Source of the DNA: Drosophila persimilis
Taxonomy: Eukaryota > Arthropoda > Insecta > Diptera > Drosophilidae
DNA: 64,000 nucleotides
Reading direction: 5' to 3'
Assembly: GCF_003286085.1 (NCBI RefSeq)
Contig: NW_020825330.1
Span: 248,001-312,000 of the forward strand
Shown here in pieces: positions 42,154 through 54,753 of this stretch (position 1 is its first letter; every line of letters starts with the position of its first letter). The notes beneath the pieces are model-generated. The model was given only the letters and a program-made list of their open reading frames with translations. It was not told the origin of the DNA and did not search any database. The position numbers and the translations under genes are program-made.

Positions 42154-45100
42154 GTCCCCAAAGTGACAAACACTTGGGGGGTGCTACCCGTACCCCTCTT
42201 TCTGGTGATGTAAGTGATGTGTTTATTTGCTTGATTCCTTTGTGTGGGCGAGGGGCTGGAGAAAAAAACAAACGGTTAGATAAACAGAACTTGCCACTGA
42301 CTTTTGTCTGCCCCATTTGCCCCCGCTTCCCCCGCTTCCCCCGCTTCTGGCATCCACTCGAATGTCAGTTGCAAAGTTTTCCATTCCATTCCATCCCCTC
42401 TTCCTTCCCCAACGGCCCACAGAGGAGAGAAGAGGAGAGGAGTAAGCAAAAAAATGCAACTTTCATAGTGATGCCTCGCTCCTTCATGCTGCGCTCTATC
42501 TCTATCCCTCTCTGTTTATGTTGAGCTGGCTCTCTCGTTCTTTGCCAACACGGCGCAAGCGAAAGCTCCTCCCACTTGCGGAGCTTTGTTGCCGCTTTTA
42601 GGGATTTTTATGACAACGGCGATTTTATGTTGCAGAGGCGTGGCCTGCTGTTTCTGGCTCCGCCCCGTACTTTTTGAACATCGAATGGCTGCAGCTGGAT
42701 AGGGATACATATATCCTTAATATATACATACTATAGCTGCATGTGTAGTCCTTTACATAGATGAAACTATTGCGGAATACTGGGTTCATTGCTCGTCCCT
42801 CTCTGTTCATGCCACTCAGAATGCGACACGGAACCTTTTCTTGTATCTGAGTGGATCTTATTATGTACAGTACCCTACCCTCCACTCCCCTCCCCTCACA
42901 ACGCTCTCTCCTTGCATTCAATTGGATTCGGTTAAAGTTTATTGCATTTGCATTTCGTGCTTTTCTCAAGTATTAATGCACTTTCCGGCTCGTCAGAAAT
43001 AATCGAAGAAACTCAATTAAGAACAAAGGCATCGGCTTTCGATCCAGCTCCAGCTCATCCCCTCCGGCAGTCCACATATTCCATTTGGCCGCCCTCCTTG
43101 TGAAATTGCTTTTCCCTGAGCAGAACTCTGAGCAGAGCAGAGCCCAGAACAGAACTCTTACCTATTTTGGTAATTGCATTCAATTTGGCATTCGTCCTTC
43201 ATTGCGGAGTCAGTTCGTTGACTGTTTAACTTGTTAATTCCGTTGTTGTTCTTGGAGAACAACTCCAACTCCGTTCATACTCCGCTCGCCCCCTTCCGCC
43301 TAATGAGTGGGTAAACAGAATTTTGTACATTTTTCGGCAACTCTGCCGGAGAGCGCCAGGGCACGGACTCCTTGAGGAGACCTTGATTTCGAGGCCGAGG
43401 CTGAGGCCGGAGCAGAGCAGGCCTCGTCGACACAACAATGAGCCAGAGCAAATCCTTTGTCTGGCTGGCTCCTCCCAGTTCATTTATAATTAAGTTGTCT
43501 AATTCATTTCGGCCTTTGTTTATTCCTTCTTCCTTGCCTTCCCCTCCCCTCCCCCCCCCTTCCCTTCCCTTCCCTTCCTTTTCATTTCTTTCGGTTTTTT
43601 GTGTGTGTGTGTTTGTTGTTTTTTTTTTGCTCTTCTTGGCACTTGTTTTCGTTCTTTGTTGGTTCGAGTAGGGGAGTATTTTCATTACCGCAAAATCCAC
43701 TCTCGGCCATAAACAGAAAAACAAACGTTTTTTAACGATTCTTATGGCATTCAAGTGGCTTTTCATGCGCACTTCACTTCACAGTCTCGAAGCTTGGAGC
43801 AGAGCCACTCCCAAACACCGAAGGGGAGGGGGGGCACTGCTCTTGGGGTCCTGTTCCTGCTCCTGTTCATCTGCAACTCCAGGTTGGAGGCAGGAAGCGG
43901 AAATGGAAATGGTAACGCCATCAACTTAATTTTATTCATGCGCACATTTCCAAAGTCAAAAGAATTTCCCAGCCGTGGTAAAACAAAGACTGTAAGTCCT
44001 TTGGGAGGGGGCCAACCTGAGCATACCTGAGGCTCGGCTTCACAGCTGATCGTGTGCAGGGCAGCCTCCATTTTCACTTTCCGTTTCATTTTTCTATATT
44101 AATTTCAATAAAGGCAAAGAAAACTCCGAGCATTGAAAAAGATTCAGCGATTCGTGGATTCGGGGATTCTCGGCGGGAAATGTGTCGCCTAATTTGCCAT
44201 TAGCGGCTATAAAGCCGAATTATGAAGTCTTCATTTAGCTAGCAGCCCTGCCCTGCTGCAGTGCTCCATTGGAGCACTCCCAGTTGGTCCTTTATCGCCC
44301 CATTCGCTCGTGGTTGAGTCTCGTCTAATTCGCTTAATATGGCCAAATGGCACGAGCCCCGCCACCAGGCGGCACGTGGTGGCCACCCACACCGCCGGCT
44401 GGATGCGTGGGCGTGCCGAACTGCCGACTCGATTTTTCCGGGGCTGGCATTACGAGAGTATCCTCCTGGCTCATAATAGCTTTTCATTATTGTTATTATG
44501 CCGCTCCACTCGTAAAAATCTCCGTTACAACATTAACAAATGCATAAACAAAGTGAGCGAGGGGCAGGGGTAGTAGGAGTGGGAATGGGAATGGGAGTGG
44601 GGCCGAACCCAAGACAAGGCAAAGGAACAATCCACGAGGACACGATGGCGAAATATTCAAATGAAGTCGCGCGATAAGCCGCTCCAAATCTGTGGCAGCA
44701 CCGGAGGACAAGAAGAAAAAAAAAAAAGAAAGAAAGAAGAGAATCTCTCGTCTTTGCCGTGGATTTTCCCCCACGCCCCCCCCATTCCCAAGGAGAAGTG
44801 CGTGTCCTGGCCCCGCCGCTGGCTATGAGATGTGGCAGCAGCCTCTCTCCTGGTTGCTGGTCCCTGCTGCGCGACTCCTTTGTAATGGGGTGTGATTTGT
44901 TCACTTTTCCCTTCGGCCGCGCAAAAATATTTTCCTTTTCGGTTTGCCTTCGCGCCTCCTCCCTCGTCCTTTCCCCTCGTCCCTGTCGTCCCTTTTGCGT
45001 CCTTAACTAAGCCATAAAATTCCATTTTACAAACTGTGAATCCTTCTTGATCACTTTAAGTGGTTCGCTAGAGTAAGAAAGAGACAAGGCAGCAATAGAG

Positions 45101-47622
45101 AGAGAGCGAGGGCGAATTTTATTTTTTCACATCTTGTACTGGCCCCCATTCCCAATCCGCTCCCCGACCCACTTTTGGAGGCATCCTCGTTGACGGCAAT
45201 CATTGCAAGATACTTAAGCGGATTTGCATCTTTGTTTGGCGCGTCCCCTTCTCCCTGCCCCCATCTTCACGGTGGATAGGGGATGGCGGAGGGGTGGTGG
45301 CGCTTCTTTGTCTTGTTTGTTGTCATTGTCGCGGAATTTTTCGGTTTTTTCCAGCTCCACGGAAACGTCTTCATCAAATTGGACGCAGTTGCCCAAGGAG
45401 TCGTCGAGTCCTGCGCCTGTCAGTTTTATGCGAGTTCTTCAAAACTTTTTGTCCGTTTCAGACCGCCTCCTCCTGCTCACCCTTCAAGTGTTTCAAATGG
45501 CGTTTACTTAACGTTCTGTCATCTCTTCCCTGCACCATCGCTGCTTTGTTATTAGGTTAAGTGTCTTGTCCTGATGCTGGTCCTAGTCCTGGTCCTGGGT
45601 TTGGCCCTGGCCCATCCGTTTACCTTTTTTGGTCAGACTCGAATACGGACTTTGACTGGATCCCCATCCCCGCCCCGAATGAGCGATGGACAGCCAGATG
45701 AATGAAGGTGCAGATGAATGGACAACAGAACGAATGCATTGAGAAACTACTCATCGGCTGAGCAGACACCCATCCCTGGATCTGCTCTCCATCGAAAACA
45801 GTTGAGATTATCATTCGTAGACAGAGGAGTACATTAGCTTAATGGTTTTGCGCGAGCAAGAGAAAACAGCCACGGATCTCCATCTCCTCCAGCAGACTGT
45901 TACGCAGCACATTTCATAATTCCCGCGCCATGATTATAGCAGCCAAGGGATAGAGGGATAGAGGGATGGGCGAGTGGAGAGCTACTTCGGCACGGAGTTT
46001 TTCTTTGGCGAAAGTTTTGCAAGTTGTTGCCGCTGCACTGCCCCTCTCGTCTGCTCTGGCTCTCTCCCAAGATGGCGGTCGCATAATTAAGTGGCTCCAA
46101 AGTGGATGGAGGGCAGCAGGCACCAGTGTGGAAGTGTGAACTTTGCTGTCTGCCAGCTGGGAGCAGTTTATAAAAATACTGGCACTAAGGCCCGAGCGTG
46201 AATCTCTTCCGCCAGCTGGAGCCAGATGTCAGATCCCAGATGTATCAATTAGCCCTTTCCCGACAAACTCCACCAGAGTCTATTGTTCCTATTCATCCAT
46301 CCACATATCGGTTGGGGATGTCTTTATCTGCCTGTGTTGGGAACGAATCGCATGGAAATCAAAACTAATGAAGTGAAAACGGCACTAAAATGTCTTAATA
46401 TTGTATGTATTTTCTCAAAATAAACAGAAAAGCAGAGCAGAGCAGAACAAAAGGGGAGAAACAACCTGCCAAATGGTTAGGTGGCAGCCAGTTTGGCATT
46501 CATTCAGGACCAGGACGAGGCACATAATATCCTTGTTGATTTCTTTTCAGGCGATTTACTGCCTACACACGATATTTTTGCTGCTGGCTTTGTGCTTGTG
46601 CGTTGCTTATCTCCAGGATGGGATCAGCAACAAGAGCATGAATGCCAGGAGCCGCACCAGCACTAGAACCAGCACCAGCACCAGCACCGGCACCGGGTGC
46701 TGGGTCCCAGGTCCCAGTTCCCATATCCCAGGTCCCAGGTCCTTCTCTGCCAGCAGGCATGCTGCCTGATCGATAAATTTTCCATTAAAGTTATTTTTAA
46801 ATGCCGCAACAAAACAAGACAACACACAGAACCCACAACCCCCCCCCCTCCCCCCCCCCACACGGAGCTGGATGGCGGAGTGGAGTGTGAGTGTGAGGGG
46901 AGGTCGGAACGTGTGCCAGGCTGTGCCAGGATAATGCACTCGTTATGCCCGATAAAGTTATAAACTCGTGTGTGTGAGTGTGCCCTCTGGGGCGGATGGG
47001 CTGAGTATGAGGCTGGGGCTGGAGGTGTTTGGATGGTTGGCTTGGTTGTCCTTTGGAATTGATTTAGTGCCTGCCAAATTAGAACACATGCAAAAGAGAC
47101 TCCAGGGGGAAGGTCGGGCCGGTACTCGGCTTAGGAGCCGGACTCAAGTCGAGCTTGAGAGGAAGCCCGCTCCTGCTCCTGCTCCTACTCCTGCTCCTGC
47201 TTCTGTTTTCCTTCTTGCTGCTGCCGTTCCTCTGACAGTTGCAAGTATATCCACCACACAGCCACAGACACACACACAAAAAACACACACACACGCCTAT
47301 AATAATTTGCGGCTTGCGGCTGCCGTATTCCTTCGACCGAGATTCGAGCTGACAAAGTTATCGGATTGAGTGCGAACAGCCACCAGCCAATGGCCTCGAC
47401 AGCCTTCTGCGTCGCTCACCAGGAGGGCTCCTCCTGCCAGGACATTCTCTCTCTGTGTGTATGTGCCTGTGTGTGTATTTTGTTTGTGTTTTCTCTGTGA
47501 TGATCTAAAACGGAAATCCTGTGGGCAGATAACTGTCATGCATTAGGGCTAACTGCCATGTGAGTGTGTGTGTGTGCGCTCAGCCAGCAGCAACCCTCCA
47601 TCTCAATCTCATCCCGCAATGT

Positions 47623-47671
47623 TCCAGCTCCAGCTTCAGCTCCAGCTTCAGCTCCAGCTTTAGCTCCAGCA
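47623..47671. repeat. AGCTCCAGCTTC tandem repeat
   Basis: About four 12-bp units. A related GCTCCT hexamer array lies at 47168-47205. Confidence 0.85.
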
Positions 47672-49588
47672 CCGTCTCATCCTGCGCTTCACATTCGATG
47701 AAGCCTGGCATCGGGTTTTTTACTGCCTGGATGCCTGTCTCACTTTTGTTGGTTATTGAATTAGCCCAATAAACCAGAAAAACAAGACAAACACCCACAT
47801 GTATCCTCCTGCATCTCCCATCCATGTATTTCTCTCGTCCCGCACCGAAATCTCTACAGAACGTTAGGCGTTAAAATAACAAAGGACGAACACATTTCAG
47901 CGCTCGCATTTCAATGTCCAAAGGCTGCCAGGCAACTCATTAGAATTTTTCCTCTGTCCCGACAAGGAGGAGGGTGCTAATAGTCCCCTTCCTCGCCTTA
48001 TCCTCCCCCTTCATCTGCCAGCCATAATTGGAGGTGTGCTGGGGTGTGCCTTTCCCCATTTTGGCGTTCGCTTGTTTACCGTTCGCCACAATTATCCCCC
48101 GCTACACCTGTGCCCCAATTTGTTTGTTAGATCAAAGCACAGTGCTAGGGTTTCCATTGTCAGTCATCGCACTGTGTACTGGGTAATGGGAACAGGGATG
48201 TGGCAAGGATGTAGAAGCAGTGGAAGCAGTTGAATTGCTATAATTACATGGCGGAGGAATCCCAGGCAGATGCAGGGAGATGGGATCCAGTGCTCCGCCC
48301 AATTTGGAACTGCACATTCCGCCTTCAATGACAAATAAATTCTCCAACCTCATTGGGAGATGTTGTTGGGGTGCCAAGAAATTATCTTAGATTTTCAAGC
48401 AATCCTTGCTTGGATGTGGCCATGGGCGAATAGAGTCTGCAGGCGAGTACAGACGGAAGGAAACCAAAAACGGGAAGGCTTCTTTGACAAATTCCAAGCC
48501 TAGATTTATAAAGGATATATCTTCGTGGTCCTGAAATTGTCGCTGGCTGCTGCTCGGGCTGTCGCAAACAAATGCAACAAGTACGCAGTCGAAGGTCCTG
48601 AAGGACACCGCTGACGCGGACAGCTCGTCCGTGCGTTGCGGAAGTAATTTTTATTTTGCCAGACAATTTGCTTATTTTGTGATTTCCGCCTCGACTGTCC
48701 CTGTTTGGCTTCCCCAAATATATCCGGCTTTTGACTTGTCTTCCCTTTCACTTCTTCTCCCTCTCTCTCCCTTTCTCTTGCTCTCTCTTTACTTCTGCTT
48801 ACTTCAGTACCTTAAATCCTTTGAGGCGCATTTAGCGTTCCATTTAAATTTACTTTCCAGCATTTACTTCTCAAAATTAAAATGAATTTGAAAAATAATA
48901 ATTTCGATTTCCGCATTATAATTTTATAATAATACTAAAAGTACCCGAGGCGTACCGCATACTCGGTATACCGCTATGCCACGACTCATGAAGTCAAGAA
49001 CATATCATTTCAATATCGGATCGGTAAATTACTTGATGTCCTTTGTTTGAGTTGGCTTTCCTTTGCTTGAGTGCTCCAGTTGCTGTTGTCATCCAAAGTC
49101 ATTTAGCAATAATCGCGTGCATATGAAACGGCGATGCAACTGTCATCTGATCAGCCTGGACGGGGAGCGGAGCAGCAAAAACCAGCCCTTGACCGGATCT
49201 GCAGCCGTTGAAGGGCAGTCGATGAGGCAGATGCTCATAAATTGTAAATGGCCAAATACCGTTTAATGGTCGCTGGCCACAGCCAGAGGAGCAGCATCAG
49301 GAGAGAGTCGGAATCCGAGGGATATACCCAATCTGCCACCTCATCCTGGGAGTGTTGATTCACTACAGGATGAATCGGAGTGCCGCAAAGGTGAAGATAA
49401 GTTGAGAAAGGGGACGTCACTATGCTGGAAAAGACGTGATAGATGCTGACTTCTCTCAGACAGATCACCGGGCAGCAGGATCCTCCATGGACCGCACCCC
49501 ATGAGGGTATAACAGCGTTCGATGTTCTATCCAAAGCTCCCGCGTGGCTTCCTTTTTGTTTACGACGGCGGCCGCTACTTTTATTGCT

Positions 49589-49650
49589 TGGCTGGATGGC
49601 TGGCAGGATGGCTGGCAGGATGGCTGGCAGGATGGCAGGATGGCAGAATG
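49589..49650. repeat. GGATGGCTGGCA 12-mer tandem repeat
   Basis: About four to five imperfect units. Confidence 0.85.
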
Positions 49651-51960
49651 GCGTGGTCCTCCTCTGGCCACCGAGCTGGCCGCTAGCCACTGGCCACTGT
49701 CACACATGGCCGGAAATCGCCTCCAACACTGCATGTGGCCAAACATTTGCATAAAACGCCAGCAGAGGGCCACCACCAGGGACTGATACAGGGGCCAAGA
49801 ACGAGGGAACGCCAATCCAATAAAGAGTTTGAGTTGGTCATGGAGCCGGCGGCGGTGGCGACCCGGCCCGGACCCAACCAACCCAGACTCGATGCTCGAT
49901 TTTCGATTTTTCCCGTTGATTTTGGCCATTTTTCAGTGTCCGTCGTTTGGGCTTGCTTGTTTTTCATTCATTTTTTGTGTGTGTGTTTGCTGCTTTTTTT
50001 CGTTCCCTTTTTCCCTTTAGACGGCTGTAGACGGTACGGGCATGTTGTTTATGTGTTTATAGATTAATCGCTTTTTGGTTAAATGACTTCGATATCCGAC
50101 ATCGCAGGCGGTCGCGGGGATGGCTCGGAGGAGCGCCAGGCGGCAGGAAAGGATTTAAAGTATCTCTCATATTTTGTTTCAAATTGCTGGCGACAGTTGT
50201 GGGTGTGTTTGGGCAAAGGAGAGGCAGGGAAGTAGAACGAACGAGGAATCCTTTTGCACATGGCGCGAATTACATGGTTATAGTTTTGCCACCGGCCAGA
50301 AGGAGGCGGGACCACTAATTGGGGCAAGCTCGTTATGGCTCAATAGGCCGTTAGGTGCTCGTTTGGCCAAGCCAGCGTCTAAGCCAACTCGAGAGTTCAT
50401 CTAGTACGAATCCCATGGCCGAGCCAACCCCAATTATTTGCGGCTGTGCAAACCCTTACATACTTGTACACACAATAAAAAATTAATCACAAGGAGCGTC
50501 CCAAACTGTGGCCAAAGCCGGGCATCATTACGAGTGTTTCTGGCTCTGTGAATGGGAGGGGAGTGATGGAGTGGGGTCTCGAGCTAATGTGCTAATGTGC
50601 AATTCCGAAAGGTGCTTACGTTGTCAAGTAGTGTGAAGATGAGCTCGAGCCTTTTCCAGACCCAGACCCAGGCCCCAACCCCGGACCCCAGACCCATTCC
50701 CAGCGCCATTCACGCCAATTGGCCATTTTCTCAATGAATCACAAGGAGGACAGCATATGGCAATGGTAGTACGAGTATGGTTGGGTCCTTGCTTGGGTCT
50801 CCCGCTGGGCTAGCTCGAAAGGAACTGCAATTAATTCCCCAGCTTAGAATGAAATCTAATTGCTCGTTAGCGCACAGCCAGCAGTCCAGCACTCGAACAG
50901 CTTTCACTGTTCCTCGTCCGCAGTCCGCAGTCCCCAGTTTCCCATCGCTGATGCCCCTTTTTGTTTTTATATTTCGTTAACTGCTGATTACAGCAGTTGT
51001 TCCCTTGTTTCCTTGTTCCGTTGTTCAGTTGTTGCTTCTGCTGGAGCAGGATATCATTGGAGACGGTGGAGAGGCTGGGACCCCGGGCCTCGGGCCAGCT
51101 CTCTGATATTTATCTTGAGGATAAGTTTTATTTTCTTAATTTTTTGCTGCCTGAGCTCGGTGCTCAGTTTTGTTTCGTCGCCCTTTGGCCATGTTTCAGA
51201 AATGTTTCCCAGCTGGTTCATAAAAAGAAATTAACGGTTCTCCTGCTCTCTCTCTCTCTTTGTTGCTGTTCCTACCGTACACACACACACACATCCTTTG
51301 ACCCGGGGCTGCGAATCGTTTAATGAGCTTGTAACTGTTCCGTTCCGACACTCGAGTGCTGACGCCGCCGAAAAGTATGCAGCGATATTTGTTTTTCTCG
51401 CCTCTTCCTGCGTTTCGGTTTCTGTTTCCGTTTCCGTTGCGTCATGCGATTGATATAATGGCATATCATAGTCATGGGCATTATCAGCGAACGGGGGATG
51501 GGGATGGAGAATGGGGCTAGGTGCCTTTTTATTTATGTCATGTTTTCGCCCACGAAATTTCTCAATTGCTCTCGCTCCCCCTGCCACTCTCAATCTCATT
51601 CCCCTTCCCATTCTGCGTCTCTGCGCGAGTCCTTTCAAATTAATTGACTTGTTTTCTCCGTTTTGCTCCGGCCTGCTTAAATATTTAACTTTGGCCCTTT
51701 GTGCGACTCGTTGCATGGCTGGAGATCCTTTGACCGCTTAGTTGGCCACTTGGGAGCCCACACACTCGCCTCTACCCTCTCCCACACTTCACATTCTGCG
51801 GTCCTGGCTCTGTCCCTGTTTCCGCCCTCCACCTGGTCAGGGAAAAGTTTTGGCATTTTGGTATTTATGGCTCATGTGGCGCAGTTGCATAAATCACTGA
51901 CAATGTAAACACACAGCAGAGCTTTCTCCCTCACCCTTGCCCTTTGATACCTACATACGT

Positions 51961-52000
51961 GTTCGTGTGCGTGTGCGTGGCTGTGTGTGTGTGTGTGTGC
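51961..52000. repeat. (TG)n microsatellite
   Basis: TG repeat of about 40 bp with CG and GC interruptions. Confidence 0.85.
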
Positions 52001-53489
52001 CTGGGTTAAATGGCCAAAAAGTGTTGACCACAATTAATGTTATGAGATAAGTTTATAAAAGCTCACGGCTCACTGCGCCCAAACGTTGAACGGGAATGCG
52101 TCCAAAGGGCTGTTAATAAAATGCAAGACAGGCATTGCCAGTCCATCTTCTATTTCCTATCGCACATTCGCCATTTCCCATTTCCCATTACCATTCCTGG
52201 GCATAACCTCACCTGCCATTAGTCCATTCCTCCCTACACCAAGCGACATGCAACGGAAATTAGGTATCGTTTACATGGTACTGGTTCTGGTTATGGTTCT
52301 GGCCTTGGCTCTGGCTGTTCACTCGATGTTGGCCTTTGTTGTCCGTCGCTGGCTTTTATCGCCGCATCCATTATGCAGCTTTCTCTTCCACCTTTCCTGA
52401 CCCCCAGCTATGGCTATGGCTATGGCTCCCTGTTGGTCCGTAGATTTGTCAAAATGGCTCCAGGGATGGCCATTTTAAGCCGGAAGTTGCCAAACATTTA
52501 CTCGCTATTCAATTTTTTAACTTGTGCTCCGCTGTCAAAGCTCGGAAGCTGAGAGCAGGGATTGAGATGGGGGCTAATGGAGTTGCGTGGCCATTGGAGA
52601 CACAATTCTGATATGCGCATCGGGCACTTTAAGGAACAAAGCTGCATCTCATCCACCGGCAAATCGCGGAAATTCATATGCCACACCAAAAATGCTCCAC
52701 GGCATCTCCATGTCAGCGACTGACTGCGACTCCGACTCCGAATCTGACTCGGCGGGTACTGCAGATGGGGAATGTGAACAATCCACAGAAGGAGCAGGAG
52801 TCGGAGCAGGAGCGCTTGTTGGAAACTACTAACTAAAGAAGAGGAGACTGGATCGAGGTGAATGGCTAAATGATGCTGTTGTGTAAATGTATCTCCATCT
52901 CTCTACCCATTCTACATTTACCTCACTCCAAGCCTCTGCTCCTGGCTCGTGACTCGTGGCTCCCGGCTCTTTCGGTGTGTGACTAATGCCATTTTGGCAT
53001 GCCAAACGCATCCGAACACGCAGGAGCATTGCCATATGTGGAGGAGTGAGACATATGAAGACATTAGGATAGAATTTTACAGCAGCAACAAATGATACGC
53101 TTGCCACATACAAACGCTCATTAGAGGAAACTATAGGAGAATGGGATCCTCATCCATATCCAGAATAATTCAGCGATAGATGGAGCATGGTGGGAGCATA
53201 TGAAAAGCTACCCCCAGGGAAAAACTTTGCCGCTTTCTATTTACCTTTTGCCAATGATAAAGTAACAAGAGCCGCAGAAACAGCAACTACCGCTTGGGGG
53301 AGGACGTGGGGAGTGGGGCGTGGCACGTAGGAAATTAATGTTTAAGCTTCACGCAAAAGAGCGAGTGGCAAAAGTTTCACAGAAGACAGACAAACATTTG
53401 ATTTAATTATGAGTGGCATTTATAGCTAAGAGCCGCAGTGGCAGCGGTAATGGTAACGGCAGTGCAGAGCAGAGCTATCACACATGGGC

Positions 53490-53544
53490 ATGGAGATGGA
53501 GATGGAGCTGGAGATGGAGATGGAGCTGGAGATGGAGATGGAGC
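53490..53544. repeat. GGAGAT/GGAGCT hexamer repeat with 18-bp higher-order period
   Basis: Hexamers GGAGAT, GGAGAT and GGAGCT recur as an 18-bp unit for about three cycles. Confidence 0.85.
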
Positions 53545-54724
53545 TACCTGGCAAGGTGTTAGTCTGTTGATAATGTAAGCGAAGTACCACCCACTCGAAA
53601 GGCCTTCTGATTCAGAACGAATCATGAGTGCTCTTTCTCCTGAGAGGGAAAGGAAAAGGCAGATCTATCGGAAAAAATTCCTCCTAGTAATAGTCAAAAT
53701 ACCCTTCCACGGGAAAATAGTTTAGTTGTAGCTGAGTGCTGGTGTACGATGCACGGTGTACGATGTATCCGACTGAAAGCCGGAATTCTGGCTGCTTGTA
53801 TCCGTATCTTTCTGTGACTGCTTGTCAAACTGATACTGACAGTTTGCCTAAGTGGCAACTTAATTTCTTAATTGTCAACTCAAAACTTTTATCGGGCGGG
53901 CACCTGCCTGTAACTTATGCTGCCCCCAGTCCTCCCAGTCGCCCCCATCCCATCCTCCCTCTGGGAAAACTATCAAAAGACGGAGAATGCGAACTTCTTT
54001 GGATGGCTTCTTGAGCTGCGGTTTGGCTTTGACTGAGTTGCCTGACTTGTAGGACTTGTGTGACGAGAGATAGTGGGTAGTGGTTGGATGGTTAGCTGTT
54101 TGAATGGCAGTTCATTTCCCCTGAAATATGTGTCCTTCACCAACCACCCACCCCCTGACCCGTTTTGACAGATAAGGTGAGTGTCAAGCAAAGTGCAAAA
54201 CTTACAACTTACAGAACTGACAAAGTGACACGCGATGAGCAGGAGTCGGAGTCGGAAAAGTTTTTTGTGCTAGTGCCACTGAATAATTGAGGAGCCACTC
54301 TTTGGGTCCCCAGCCTGGACATAGCTTAAGGCTCAGGGCTTAGAGCAACCGATCCCCCTTAAAGCAACGACTCCCCATTGCCCATTAATGCCTGTATAAT
54401 TTAACGCCACTTTAAATTTTAATTGTCTAAATGAAAATGTCGCTTGTGCTGCCAGTGTCACTGCCACTGCCTTGTCATTTTCATAAAGTTTTCCACCAGC
54501 TTTGCCCCGATTTGACGCACTGTAGATTTTACACATTTTAATTGCAAGCCCCACCTTCCATGCCCCCACTTCCTTTCCCACTCTGCTTGCCACTCGCGAC
54601 GTTGCTGGCTACAATTTGTTACAAATAATTATCATAACCTGATTAACATGAGCTCCGCTTGAAGCTCTTGAGCGGGGTGGTGGTATGAGCTGGATGGCTT
54701 CTGTAGCGGTGTACCGTGTTGCAT

Positions 54725-54753
54725 GGGGTAAGGGTAAGGGTAAGGGTAAGGGT
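54725..54753 (+). repeat. (TAAGGG)n hexamer repeat
   Basis: Four to five GGGTAA units. It resembles a telomeric repeat in form but is not the TTAGGG or TTAGG unit, and Drosophila telomeres do not use such repeats. Confidence 0.85.

Larger units (their letters stand above)
40100..48000. other. Noncoding DNA
   Basis: No supportable gene. Microsatellites and C- or G-rich tracts are common, for example a GCTCCT array (47168-47205) and an AGCTCCAGCTTC array (47623-47671). One minus-strand frame at 41851-42153 is listed separately as doubtful. Confidence 0.45.
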
